Part shown: piece after piece, positions 50,444 to 61,820 of the stretch | Layout: each line of letters starts with the position of its first letter | How positions within the stretch are numbered: position 1 is the first letter of the stretch | Assembly (NCBI RefSeq): GCF_901000735.1 | Contig: NC_081550.1 | Span: forward strand, 10,344,289-10,408,288 | Source of the DNA: Corylus avellana | Lineage: Eukaryota; Streptophyta; Magnoliopsida; Fagales; Betulaceae | Direction: 5' to 3' | DNA length: 64,000 nucleotides | The notes under the pieces: model-generated | Database searches by the model: none | Seen by the model: the letters and a program-made list of their open reading frames with translations, nothing else | Told to the model about the DNA's origin: nothing | Program-made: the position numbers and the translations under genes

Positions 50444-51790
50444 TGATAAGTGCGAATTATTGCATACTTGAACCCCTTTATTTACATTAGTTAATCCTTT
50501 AGCTGTATCATTATTTAATATTTTGCGTTAGTTTTGTGTTTTTAGTGTTTTGTAGGTTATTGAAGAAAAACTACAGCTTTAAAGGGAAAAACACAAAGTT
50601 TGGAAGAAAGCATACTTTGAGAAGACCTAGATGATGTGGTTAAGTCTAACCAAATCCAAGAAAAATGTTAAATCAGATTAAATTGGATAAAAGATCAGAT
50701 TGGATAAGATTTCAGATCGGATTCAAAGTCAGATTCTGTATATGTCTCAGTATTTTGACCATAACTTTCTGCTCAAATATCGGATTGAAGTGATTCAAAT
50801 GACATTGGAAAGATAACTCAAAATAATACAATTCGTTGTGAAATATAATTTACCTAATTCAGACGGTTACTACGCCAAAATCGCCCCAAAATTAAAGGAC
50901 ACAAATCTGGAAAAATCATATTCTGATTTCAGACTTCTATTTTGACTGGGAGACAGACCTCCGAATTATCTAGGTTTAATAGGGCTTTTAGGAATTTTCT
51001 AAGCCTATAAATAGACCTCTTTGCATTCAAGAAAATACAGAAGTCAAGAGAGCAAAATTCTTCAACTTTTCTCTTTAGTTTAGTATTTCTTTAGGTTTAG
51101 GTTGAGATTTTATTTTTATGTGGAACTAAATTCCCAACTAAGGTTGGGGATAAAGCCTCATCGATGAAGAACGACATCACTTTTATGTAAGTCTTTATTT
51201 ATCCGATTTTATTGAGTTTTATATTTCAATTGTTTTACTTCTAATCAATGTGTGGAGTGATTCTTGGATATTTCTTGTGATTCAAGGATACATGTAATGA
51301 TTTGAGATAATTTCATATGATTGATTGCTTGGTTTTTAACTCATAAAAATTGGATATCCCTTGTGATTTGTTTTACGGATACATCTAGTGTTTCAATTGA
51401 ATTTGGATTCCTTTTGTGATTCAGTCAATGAACGGATACATGTGATGATTTTGATTAATTCTTTGAAGTAGAGTAAAACATACATAAGATTTAAATTGTG
51501 AGAACTTCGGATAAATGTTGATGAACATGGAGTATGTTGTTATGATTTGGTGAGTGTGGATTCCTAAACCTTAGTCTTTACCTTTTGTTTTATTTTATTT
51601 AGTTTATGTTTATCCTTTAATTTTCAATACTCAAAATTCAAACTTTTTTTGGAACTAGGTTAGGGTAAAATTAGTTAGATATAAGTTGTTCTTTCAAAAC
51701 TACAATTCTCTAAGGGGTTTGACCTCGCACTTGCAATCCTTTAAACTACAAATAATTCGTGCACTTGCAAGTTAAATAAATTTGCACAAT
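50444..51790 (+). repeat. 5' LTR of a non-autonomous Gypsy-type element
   Basis: It starts TGATAAGTGCGAATTATTGC and ends near TTTGCACAATAAG, immediately before a tRNA-Asp-type primer site. It contains internal subrepeats (TTGGATATCCCTTGTGATT and variants, 51260-51450). No complete partner LTR is in the window; a diverged start of a related LTR is at about 56163-56241. Confidence 0.7.
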
Positions 51791-51797
51791 AAGTTTT

Positions 51798-51815
51798 TGG
51801 CGCCGTTGCCAGGGA
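51798..51815 (+). promoter_or_regulatory. Primer binding site, tRNA-Asp type
   Basis: TGGCGCCGTTGCCAGGGA is complementary to the 3' end of plant tRNA-Asp with one mismatch. This primer is used by Athila/Tat-like plant Gypsy elements and related non-autonomous forms. Confidence 0.85.
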
Positions 51816-52278
51816 ATTGTTCACTTTTTTAAACCAATTTATTTCTAAATTAGTTTTTATCTTCTACTAGTTATAATTAGGATTTTATTTTTCTGCAATT
51901 TGTTTTGTTTTATTCGTGTTACTAATAAAAAAAATAAAAAAATAAAAAAAGATTTTTGTTGTTGTTTCTTTTGTTTTGTTTGGCTTGTTTTACAGTTCTA
52001 CCGCAGCACCTTCCGCACATCAGCGCAATCGAGCGCACTCACAGCAAAGGCAGCAGTTCCGTAGATCTTTGCCAAAAAAATTTATTTTTGGTCCTTTTTG
52101 TGAGTTTTTAAATTTTAGTTTTAATTTTTTTTTTAAGTTTATTTCAAAAAAAAAAAAAAAATAGTTAATGTTTTATGTGAGATATTTGCATGCTAAAAAG
52201 TGAGGGGGAAGCATGAATTTTCATTTTAATGATTTTAATGCCTCTCATAGTTATAGGACACCAACTCTTATCAACTAG

Positions 52279-53463
52279 CCTCAAAATTGTAACCCACATA
52301 AACCATGTTCATATTGTTTCAATCCTTATCATGAGGAAAACAATTGTCCAGATCTACGAGTTGAGCTCAACGACTTATGGGACAAATTAGACCAAATCAG
52401 AGCAGCTATATCTAACTTTTCATATGAACAAATGAACACCAGTTTCTCCAGCCCGAGGTTTGATTCAAATTTCAATTGTTATAACTCGGACTGGAGCAAC
52501 CAATCTAATTTCTTAGGATTAGCTCAGGCTACTGGAAATTATGCTCACCAATTTGATGAATTGCACCATTCAGAATATCTGCAGTTCGATCATCATGCTC
52601 AGCCTCCTGCTTGTCAATCCACCACTCAAGGGTCACAGCATGTACCACAGTCATCACTGGAAGACATGATGAAAGCATTCATCCAATCAATGGATAAGAA
52701 CATACATGATATGAAGAATGCTACCATAAGCAATTCCCAAGATATACAAGAGCTAAAAGATTTCACCAATCAAGCAGTACAGGAGATGAGGAATTCCAAC
52801 ATGGCTAACAGCAGAGACATACAAGAACTTAAGCAGGCCATGACCAAGATAGAAGAAAAGCTTCAAAGTCAGCTGATGGCTGAAAGGCACTGCATGATTG
52901 ATTAGGATGATTCCGAAAATTCTAATCATGAGCATGCCCAAGTCACCATCATACTTGAGAGTGAGGAAATTGTGGATAACAAAGAGGTGGAAGAAAAAGA
53001 GGAGCAAGTTAAGCACCCTGAGCAAGTTGAGCACCATGAGAATAGTGAGCCCCCAATGGATCCTAATCTGCCCAATGACATGGAAGTGAGTACTGAAGCT
53101 CATGCCTGCATCATTGTCTCTCTTAAGACATATCAAGAGCCCAAAGCTTCATCGCCTGAATGTCTCAAAGAGCCATCTTATGTCAAGATACTCAAGGACT
53201 TGTGCACACAAGCACACAAATCTAGGAACCACTTTCCTAAGAAGATCCTTCGAAGCAAGCAATTTTACATAAGATGGCAAAACATCATTCCAGAGGGGTA
53301 TGAAGTTTTGAAGAAGACAGGGTGGAAGGGATTGGTTGGACATACGTATGATAGGGGAAAGCGTTGTAAAGTTATCTCGTCCAGTTTATTTTTTGCACTT
53401 CACTCCACAAATTCTTTCTTTCATTTTTCATTACATATTATTTTTATTCATTTTTGTTTCTAA
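52279..53463 (+). pseudogene. Gag-like ORF of the non-autonomous LTR element (one internal TAG)
   Basis: One frame runs from 52279 to 53463, broken only by a TAG at 52903-52905. It starts with a zinc knuckle CSYCFNPYHEENNC (CX2CX4HX4C), continues with a Gln/Ser/His-rich segment, then an amphipathic repeat (DIQELKDFTNQAVQEM / DIQELKQAMTKIEEK) that is a likely coiled coil. After the TAG come an acidic Glu-rich linker and a C-terminal module (SYVKILKDLCTQAHKSRN ... IIPEGYEVLKKTGWKGL). No protease, RT or integrase text is found nearby. A diverged copy of the C-terminal module is at 56740-56930. The function is probably in retroelement particles; I do not recognise a named family. Confidence 0.65.
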
Positions 53464-54425
53464 CAGCAATTAATCTTTTGATTTTTGTTTCTATAAAATA
53501 AAAAAAAATAAAAAAATTGATGTTAGTTTTTGTTGACAGGTGTTTTGGTGTTTGAGTTTCGAGGATGCCCTGCCCCTTTTTCACACCTTGAGATTTCCTT
53601 ACTTCCGGTAATGTATTTTTATACTACACATTGAGGGCAATGTGTAATTCAAGTTTGGCGGTATGGAAAAACACTTTGTCTATTTATTTTGTTCTTATTT
53701 GTTTGTTTTTATTTTTCATTTTGTGTTAAAAAATTTGAAAAATAAAATAAAAATTGTGTTATGTTGTTGTCAAGTTTGAGTTAAACTGTAACTGTGATTT
53801 GCATTTCATTAGCTCGCTTAAAGAGTTGAACACATCATTATGTCATTAGGAGTTTGAGTCCTTTGACTTATTTTTGGGTAAAAGAGATTTAACTTGTTTT
53901 GAGATAAATTTTTATGAGCACATTAGCATGTTTTCTGTGAGGTATGATGTTTGAGCTTAAGCTTGTTCTCTTTGAGATTTGTTGGATGACCTATTGATGA
54001 ATAACCATTGGCTTGCAAGATTTATATATATATATATATATAAATTAATTAATAAATAAGAGAAGGAAAAAGAAAAGAAAGATCATGTTAAATTTTCCGC
54101 TGAATAACCAGCCCTCTTGCCTCATTAAGCATTGAATGTTTGCGTCAAAAGGTGTGAGTTCAATGTTGATTTATGATATGGCTAATCTGACTTCGTAGCC
54201 TTTTTGACTTAAGTTAATAAGCCTTTAGGGATGTTCTACATCTAGTGCCCTAAAGCCACCTGGCTTGGAAGTCATTGGCCTAACACTTGTTACATGAGTC
54301 AATTAGAAAGCTTAAGGGAGTTAGTCATTGTAGAGCCTAAAAAAAAAAAAAAAAAAAATGCGTGTCTTGCCTTGGTTGTTTCATTTGATAGAGATTTTTA
54401 CAAATTTTATGTAACTTGTCTTGAG
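53464..54425. other. Internal non-coding part of the non-autonomous LTR element
   Basis: No ORF. Contains ACACATTGAGGGCAATGTGT followed by AATTCAAGTTTGGCGGTATG, a phrase common upstream of the 3' LTR in large retrotransposon derivatives. It ends at a gap. Confidence 0.55.
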
Positions 54426-54525
54426 NNNNNNNNNNNNNNNNNNNNNNNNNNNNNNNNNNNNNNNNNNNNNNNNNNNNNNNNNNNNNNNNNNNNNNNNNNN
54501 NNNNNNNNNNNNNNNNNNNNNNNNN
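54426..54525. other. Assembly gap (100 N)
   Basis: Run of exactly 100 N, so the true size is unknown. The 3' LTR may be missing here. Confidence 0.99.
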
Positions 54526-56029
54526 TGTCCTAGATCTAGTCTGCATGAAGCAGATTTGTTCCTTAAATATAATTGTACATGGGTTAGCAGAAGCTTGAAG
54601 TCATTTTTATGACTTTGTAACCTTCAAAGCTTTTGGCTATGATTTTTTAGAGCTGTATGCTCAATGATGTAAGAGCTTTATGCTCGTGAAATTTCATCAA
54701 TGGAAGTTCCATACTTTTCAAAAAAAAAAAAATGGTATAAATCATATAATCATTTCATATAATTATAAGTTATAATTAAGATAATTAGAGAGGAAATGTG
54801 AGTTAGGGTTTCATATTGTATAAGCATGAAATAAAAACAAAATACATCTATTTTTTTTTTAAAAAAAAAAATACAAAACCTCAGAGACTCAGAGAGAATT
54901 AATAATGTCGTGAAGGAGGAGGTAGAGATTGTATTCAGTTATTGATCAACTGATTGTCCCCTAAAATACGAAAAATAAAATCAACATTAGCATTAGAATT
55001 TGGAAGTTACTAGTAAGTACTAATTAAAACTGAAAAATCCTACTAAGATCTAAAACACATAATAATGATGATTTAATCTCTTGAAACCGGAGTAACGGGG
55101 TTACATACCTAGGCTAAAGATGAAGCATTCATTCTTCAATCTTATTCTTCGCTCTTTAGTCTTCGGAAAAGTGTCTCTCTCAAATCTTCAATGATCAAAG
55201 ACTGAGCAAGGGCATATTGGGGGATTCCAGAAAGAATGAACAAGTAACAACCAAAACGAAACACTAAAACCCCAGTACAGGCAGTACTTGAGTAGGCTGA
55301 GTACCCAATTTGTCAAATCAAGCGTCGTGTTTGCATTTGCCATTTGGTATGATCAGCCTCTATGTGTAGGAGAATGGTAGGGATCTTGGAGATCACGAAA
55401 TTTGGGATATGGGTGCGCCTACTAGATGGGATGGTTGAAAGGATCGCAGCCTCTTATGGTTCGAAATAGACGAAATTGAAGATGAGCAAACTTCAAGGGT
55501 TAGTTCTCCAAATCGCCTACAAGGCAAGACATCCATCGGATTTTGAGGTTTAGGGTGAATCAACAGCTGATGGAGAAACTAGAGAGGATGGGTAGTTGGG
55601 AGGGAGGGCGATGCATTCAATGGATCATTTACTCCTTCAATGATGCCGCTTCAAGTCTCTGCAAGTTTGCAACTCAGCATTGAAGGCTCGCAGCTCTCGC
55701 CAGTCGCCTGCTCAGGCTGCTCCGCATTCAATTCTCACTTCTTAGTAAAAGGTGAGAATTTTGCAAATCATGCGTTAACCGATTTTACATTCACCATTCT
55801 ATATTGGTTTTTCATTTCTTTTTAATAAATAAAACGGTTAGATTTTGATCAGCGTTTTGCATAGTAATACACATCCTATGGCCTCTATTTGATCAACGTT
55901 TTTGAACGGCTGAAAACTAACATGGAAAACAAAGAATGGACTGTTCACTATTTCAAAATAAATATCCTCCACATGCAACACTTGCTGAACCCTATGCCAT
56001 GTCAACAAATGAAATGATCTTGACCGTTT
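54526..56029. other. Interval without a recognisable gene
   Basis: AT-rich at first. 55080-55760 is of more even composition but has only short ORFs without known motifs. Possibly decayed transposon sequence. Confidence 0.4.
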
Positions 56030-56165
56030 GTTATGATTTAAATTTTTCTGATTTAATGCAGGCCATTGGATTAAAGAGTTCATGGAGACGCAAGAAACAC
56101 CAAATTACACTCACGCCGGTCATGCCTTATAGTTGTACTCCATCATTACCTACGGCTATGATGAG
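56030..56165. repeat. Inverted copy of the 48-kb dispersed repeat
   Basis: The reverse complement reads GGCATGACCGGCGTGAGTGT with neighbouring segments in the same order as 48100-48250. This shows a dispersed family, not just a local duplication. Confidence 0.75.
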
Positions 56166-56241
56166 TGCCAAATATTTCATATTTGGGCCCCTTAAATTGT
56201 ATTTGTTAAACCTTTAGCTTTATTATTTTATGATGTTTTTG
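56163..56241 (+). repeat. LTR-start fragment related to the LTR at 50444
   Basis: Phrases such as TTTGGGCCCCTT..., GTTAAACCTTTAGCTTTA and ATTATTTTATGATGTTTT parallel the first 80 bases of the 50444 LTR in the same order, but diverged. It runs into the gap. Confidence 0.5.
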
Positions 56242-56341
56242 NNNNNNNNNNNNNNNNNNNNNNNNNNNNNNNNNNNNNNNNNNNNNNNNNNNNNNNNNNN
56301 NNNNNNNNNNNNNNNNNNNNNNNNNNNNNNNNNNNNNNNNN
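56242..56341. other. Assembly gap (100 N)
   Basis: Run of exactly 100 N; true size unknown. Confidence 0.99.
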
Positions 56342-56739
56342 AAAATGAGTTTTGTGCCCACCATTCAAATGTTGACACCTTAGCTTTGAACAAGAAGTTC
56401 CCTGAAAACAAAATGAGAACAAAACACCAGATTATACCAAATTCACCCCTTTAAAAAAACTATTCATCTGCCTTCACCCATCACGCCGCCGCCCAGCCGA
56501 ATCAAAGATACTACCACCTATGCCGGTAGGTTCTTTCTCTCCGTCTATCTCTCTTTTTCTCTCTCTCTCTCTGTCACTCTTCGAGAATCACTAGAGAGAT
56601 AATCAGCCGCAACCCAGCCCTTTGACCCACGATGGGTCAATGTTGTCACCTGCGTGTGTCTGCTGACCCACAACTAGGTCTAGCTGTGACCGAATTGTGG
56701 GTCAGCTATGACCTTCATCACGGCGGATCCGTCCAACTT
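56342..56739. other. Interval between gap and gag-like fragment
   Basis: Contains a CT-rich stretch at about 56534-56572 and a more GC-rich segment (56590-56730) with no recognised coding motif. Confidence 0.4.
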
Positions 56740-56930
56740 CCAACTGATGCTAAATTTCTCCAGTATCTATGCACACAAGGTCACAAATCTAGGAACCATC
56801 TTCCTAAGAAAATCCGTCTATGTAAGAAAGTTGGCTACCTAAGATGATTGAACATTCTTCCTGAGTCCTATGAAGTTTTCAAGAAGAAAGGGTGGAAGGG
56901 ATTGGTTGGACATCTAAAGGATCAGGGAAA
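56740..56930 (+). pseudogene. Second copy of the gag-like C-terminal module (fragment)
   Basis: Reads LQYLCTQGHKSRNHLPKKI then, after stops and frame changes, LPESYEVFKKKGWKGLVGH. This parallels the 53185-53345 module. It is directly followed by Copia 3 RT sequence, so the two unrelated element pieces have been joined. Confidence 0.75.
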
Positions 56931-57957
56931 GTACGGTTGGATACTTCCCTATTTATGTTACATCATGGTAGCTTAAACATTTTTGTCCTCATTTACGTAA
57001 ATGACATTATTTTTGCTGTTAGTATCTTATCTGGTATTAATGATCTTATTTCAGGTTTACAGGTAAAATTCAAGTTAAAGGATCTTGGCGCTTTGTCCTA
57101 TTTCTTGGGGATCCATGTGCACCGAACTCCCACTAGTTTGTATCTCAACCAATCTAAATAAATACATTGTTGATCTTCTACATCGAGCTTATATGATGGG
57201 TGCAAAGCCCTATTCAGCTCCCTGTACCTCTGGTAAGCGAATGACAAAGTTTGATGGAGATCCACTGGATGATCTATCCTTGTATAGAATTATTATTGGT
57301 GCACTTCAGTATTGCACTCTTACAAGACCTGATATATCCTACTCTGTGAATCAACTATGCCAATTCTTGCATTGCCCCACAAAAACTCACTTCACTGCAG
57401 CCAAGAGGGTCCTATGTTACCTCAAGAGAACGCTTGATTATGGTTTGATGTTTACACCTAGTCCTCTTACTTTAGAAGTTTATTGCGACTCTGACAGGGC
57501 TGGAGACTCCATTGATCACCGATCAACCAGTGGATTTGGAGTATATTTTGGTCATTGCTTTATTTTTTTGGCAATCCAAAAAGCAACCAATGGTTTCACA
57601 CTCAAGTAGAGAGGCATAATACTATTCTACGGCCTTTGCCATAGCAAAACTGTCTTGGCTGTGAATGCTTATCAAGGAATTACAAGTTCCTCTACTTTCT
57701 CCCCCAAAAATCTAGCGTGGCAACTTGGGTGCTATTTCATTGGCTTCCTATCCAATCTACCATGGTCACACGAAACACGTTGAAACCGACTACCATTTCA
57801 TTAGGGAGAAAATCTTACATAAAGATATTGTTGCTTAGTACATCTCCACCATAAACCAGTGCACTGATATTTTCACTAAGGGTTTATCCTCTTCTCAGTT
57901 TCTGAGTTGACGTGACAAACTAATTGTTCGTCCCTCTCCCATTAGTTTGAGGGGGCC
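56931..57957 (+). pseudogene. Copia 3: RT and RNase H fragment
   Basis: Coding starts in the middle of reverse transcriptase (LIYVNDIIFA, with YVND in place of YVDD), then LKDLGALSYFLGIHV. After a frame shift near 57160 comes the connection and RNase H (LTRPDISYSVNQLCQFLH, VYCDSDRAGDSIDHRSTSG). A further frameshift and stop follow near 57560-57610. Later pieces read like the C-terminal end of pol (HTKHVETDYHFIREK-type text at about 57770). Gag, protease, integrase and the first RT half are absent. Confidence 0.85.
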
Positions 57958-58208
57958 TGTTAGCGATATGTATGTAAGGCTGTGAAGTAAATCCTCAGGA
58001 TGTGAACTTTAATCTCATGTAGTGTTTAAACTAAACACTATATCTACCTTGTAGTTTATCTCTTAATCTCTTCTCTTATCTTCTCATTGTATTTATCAAC
58101 TAGACTTAGCATAGATATTCAATACTTATCATGTTGTACATTCAATTCTATTCTAGAACTCTTCTTTATAATCTTGCAGTCGCCATTCTATATATATTGA
58201 ATACACAC
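57958..58208 (+). repeat. 3' LTR of Copia 3
   Basis: Begins TGTTAGCGATATG right after a purine tract (TTTGAGGGGGCC) and probably ends at AATACACACA. The 5' LTR is missing from the window. Confidence 0.65.
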
Positions 58209-59018
58209 AAGAATAATTATCCTGGCCAAATAGCATCTCGTGATTATATTTTACAAGGCTAAGGAAGAAAATTGAAAGAAAAGGCATCACTAGTGGGTTA
58301 CTATTTGTCCCATTGGAACCCACATCTCGACTTTCTCTCTAGACATCCTCATTTAGGACGAGACTTAGAATAGAGCTCTCGAAAATTACATTTTGATTCT
58401 CAATTCGAACCAGACTTGGAACAAAGATTAGAATGAATGTCTTCGGAATATGCTCGTTCAAACGGAGTGTAACGCCTAAGAAAATAATTAAGTTTATTAT
58501 TAATAACCTCATAATAATTTGAATTAATTAGTAGAATAAATTATGCATGGAATGATTTAAAATAATAGATACAATAATAATAATAATGACTTTATCATAA
58601 TTGAAATATATATGAGATTAATAAGAATACTATTTGTGTGATAATAATATAATAATAATATTATTTAATGATGATATATTTATGTAATATAAGTTTTAAG
58701 TGATAAAGAGATTAGCTAATAATAATGTTAGTGTGACAATTGATTAATAAATAAAATAAGTTAATGGCATTAGAATAATAAAGTGTAATAATAAGTTATA
58801 GTGTGGGAAATGATTAATGGTAATGATGAGTTGTAGTTAGAATAAATAAAAATAGTATGGGGAATTAAAGAGGACAATCAAGATAGAATTAATATGAGGT
58901 GGGGTAATATAGCAAATTATGAAAGATGGGAGCTTTAAATAAAAAGGGAAACCTATCCCTTGCCACATGTTCAACAGCATTGGTCATTGGGATATCTTAT
59001 CCCTTCAATTAAATTAAA
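58209..59018. other. AT-rich interval
   Basis: No gene. 58480-58900 is dominated by AATAAT-type sequence. The last nine bases (59010-59018) are the left target duplication of the next element. Confidence 0.5.
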
Positions 59019-60297
59019 GGAAAAAATATAAAATGGCCCCCCCAAACTACCAACCAGTTGCAATTTGGCCACTCCGTTAGTCAGCACCGTTAAAATGGAT
59101 GGAAAATGCAAAATGACGTTGTTCTGTTGAGGTTAAGTTACTAAAATGCCCTTTTTTGAAACTCATAAATCAATTTAAAAAAGACCCCCAAACGACGTCA
59201 TTTAGCTTGAAAAAAAAAAAAACCCTTACACTTACCAAAACGACGTTGTTTTGGTAAGTGTTGAATACCCTAGTCCCTAAGCAGCTTCGTCTTCTTCGTC
59301 TTCTTCTCCACCCAGCAGCCCAACCCGAAAATCAACTAAACCATCTCAATCCCTTATCCTTTTAACAACCCCATGGTTTTATAACCCCTTCCCTTTAAAA
59401 TAAGATAGAAAGAAGAAAGAACTACGAAACAGTGAAGAAAAGAGAGGGAAAGAAACAAAAAGATGAGAAAGAGAAACAGAGGAAGAGTGAGAATTGATTT
59501 TTAATTAATTTTTGTTCAACTTTATATGTAATAAAATATACAAATAAATTCTTGACCTCTGACCCAAAATTTTGGCTCTGCTCTGCTACTGATAATATCC
59601 ATTCAATTTGAAGCTTGATTTTGCATTGAGAAATAAAAATAAAAAATAAAAAATTGGGTAATGATAAGCTTGATTTTCTCTTTGTTCTTAACTCTAGACG
59701 ATCATGGGTTTTGGGTTGTGATTTTTAGATTTTGGTTGTTTGTTCTTTTTTTGTTGAATTTGGCTTAAACACTTGGGTTGATTTTGAGTTGAAGAATGAA
59801 AGTGGTTTGAGCATCTCGATGAGGTTTACCAATTACAAGTTTAAAATGGTGTTTGGGTGGAAGAATATTATGAAATTTATACCGATTGGATTGAGTTTGA
59901 ACAGAAATTTGACAAAGAAGAAGACGAAGAAGAACGGAAGTGGTGAAGAAGACGAAGCTGTACGTGTTTAGGGACTAGGGTATTAAACACTTACCAAAAT
60001 GGTGCTGTTTTGGTAGATGCAAGGGATTTTTTATTCAAGCAACGTGACAACGTTTTGTGGGCTTTGTTTGTTTTTTTTTTTTTAATTTCATTTTTTATCC
60101 AAAAAGGGCATTTTAGTAACTTAACCTTGCTAAAACGACGTCATATTGAATTTTCCATCCATTTTGACGGTGCTGACTAACGAAGTGGCCAAATCGCAAC
60201 TGGTTGGTAGTTTAATGGGCTACTTTATTACAGTTTGAACATTGGGGTGCTAAATTGCAAATGGCTGGTAGTTTGGGGGCCATTTTATATTTTTCCC
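59019..60297. mobile_element. MULE-like non-autonomous element (1279 bp) with long inverted repeats
   Basis: The ends are inverted: the left end has AAAATATAAAATGGCCCCCC, the right end GGGGGCCATTTTATATTTTT. The inverted homology extends about 250 bp on each side, including CCAACCAGTTGCAATTTGG, GTTAGTCAGCACCGTTAAAA and AAGTTACTAAAATGCCCTTT segments. It is flanked by the perfect 9-bp repeat TAAATTAAA (59010-59018 and 60298-60306), the target size of Mutator-like elements. The middle has an 80-codon ORF (59732-59971) with no transposase motif. Confidence 0.9.
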
Positions 60298-61025
60298 TAA
60301 ATTAAAAGAAAACAAAAAGGGCTAAACCCTTCTCCCAAAACCAATACAAAGAGAATATTCAATTGAGCATGTGTATAAATGGACATAATAGTACATGTGT
60401 ATGGGGCAAGGTAAACTTATTGTCTTTTTTATCAAGAAACATAAAACATATAAACTATATAAGATGTAGCCTATCCCATTAGTATATGAGAAGATAAAAT
60501 ACTTTGCTAACAATAAAGGTCATGTCAAAATTAAAAAATAATGATTAATTGAAAATTAATCATTATGGGGTCACAAATCTTGTCATTCAAATAACAGCTT
60601 TTTAAGAAGTCAATTGTCATATCAAACACCATACATCTTTTCCTAAGCAATTCATTGGAATTGCAAAGCTTGTAATTTCAAGGATTCAATTTGTTCATTA
60701 AAAACGGCTTGAATTTAGTCACATAAGCCGATCAGACCACTAACTTGAGGTGGTTACCCTATTAAGAAGTGACCAACAACCATTTCACCATTTGAGGGAG
60801 AGGTTAACCACCACTTTTTGGTAGTTGGGATGGTAGGATCACCCCAGTCACTTCCATGGAATTGAATGACCACCTCTTTAAGGGTGAGAGAGTATCCAAC
60901 TATCCATTTTTTAAAAAACTCTCATGAATTTCCACACGTTTTGAAATCACATTCCAAAGCTCAAAAACTTTCAATTTAGTGTATCCAACTATCCATTTTT
61001 TTGCAATTCAAAGTATATATATCTC

Positions 61026-61028
<3 letters not shown>

Positions 61029-61066
<38 letters not shown>
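61029..61066. repeat. (AC)n microsatellite
   Basis: About 19 units. The matching (GT)n lies at 63028-63082 in the right arm, with a different length and one interruption. Confidence 0.95.
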
Positions 61067-61068
<2 letters not shown>

Positions 61069-61071
<3 letters not shown>

Positions 61072-61376
61072 ACCATCAAGGGTGGTGGTTTAATGGCCCA
61101 AGGAAATTCCCAAAGTAGTTAGGCATGTACTAGGGCGTAGGTTTCATTCTCCGCAATGGAGAATCCCCACATATGCCTAATTAGTATTAGCCACCTTGGT
61201 TCCCATTGATGCCCTGGTGGGGCTGGGTCAAGCTATGGCTCAATCGGAATTGAGGGAGTGCCTGCGGTTCCCACCGTCTAGACCCCTCATGTGCAGCTCC
61301 CAGCGGGTAGGTGCTACTATGGTCACACCCAAGTAGGATAGCCACAATTAGTCTCTCTGGCCTACCCTTTTTGCTC
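61069..61376 (+). mobile_element. tRNA-derived SINE-like unit, left arm
   Basis: The head has tRNA-type boxes: GGTGGTTTAATGGCCCAAGG (A-box region) and GGGCGTAGGTTTCATTCTCC (B-box region; GTTTGATTCTCC in the right-arm copy). The body continues to TTTTTGCTCAAATATATATA. No target duplication was identified, so the ends are approximate. Confidence 0.6.
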
Positions 61377-61388
61377 AAATATATATAT

Positions 61389-61389
61389 T

Positions 61390-61424
<35 letters not shown>

Positions 61425-61820
61425 GTTTAGAAACTTTATACCATATCTAGACTTGGCATTTGTGGGCATACAACCAAGAGCACAATGAGAGACAAGGTCT
61501 AAACGGGAAGGACGGCATTTTGTTGCCATACATGTTGCCATAAGAACGAGATATATTCTACTAGGCAATGCTGCTTTGACTTTATGGTGGCAGTCATGAG
61601 CACAAAATTGAAAAAGAAACAACTTTGTACGGTGATGGATTTTAGTGATTTCAGGAATTCGAGGGATTTCACGATCGACAAATAGAGGATGATAGGAAAG
61701 TGGTGAAAGAGAGGGTGAGGAAGATGGATTAGGAGGAACAAAAAGAGAAGGAGCTACAAGTAGTACAAACATATTCAATGCCATAATCATCCACACTAAT
61801 TTCATACCAACTCCATCCAT
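61389..61820 (-). CDS. Hypothetical secreted cysteine-rich protein (143 aa)
   Basis: From an ATG at 61820 the protein has a hydrophobic N-terminus (MKLVWMIMALNMFVLLVAPS, residues 6-25) like a signal peptide, a Pro/Ser-rich stretch, then a domain with six cysteines in the pattern C-x3-C, C-x4-C, C-x3-C (QFCAHDC ... MATCMATKCRPS ... SHCALGCMPT). The frame then reads through a CT microsatellite as a Ser-Leu run, which is unlikely to be a natural end; the true end may lie in an exon I cannot place. Paired cysteines recall thionin-like or other small secreted plant peptides, but I cannot assign a family. The C-terminal half lies inside the inverted repeat and is copied at 62403. No homologue outside the repeat is seen. 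Confidence 0.45.
61390..61421. repeat. (GA)n microsatellite
   Basis: The matching (CT)n is at 62553-62578 in the right arm. In the minus frame it encodes the Ser-Leu tail of the cysteine-rich ORF. Confidence 0.95.

Larger units (their letters stand above)
60021..61575. repeat. Left arm of a large inverted repeat
   Basis: The reverse complement of this stretch recurs at 62400-64000, with the order of landmarks inverted: MULE-like end, CTTGCCCCATACACATG, the gapped AT stretch, the CA/GT microsatellite, the SINE-like unit, and the cysteine-rich ORF end. The right arm runs off the window, so the outer limit could be left of 60021. Differences include small indels and a tandem duplication in the right arm. 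Confidence 0.93.

Noticed and set aside
54294..54612. ORFs spanning the N gap (also at 56230 and 62221)
   Set aside because: They are products of reading through N runs.
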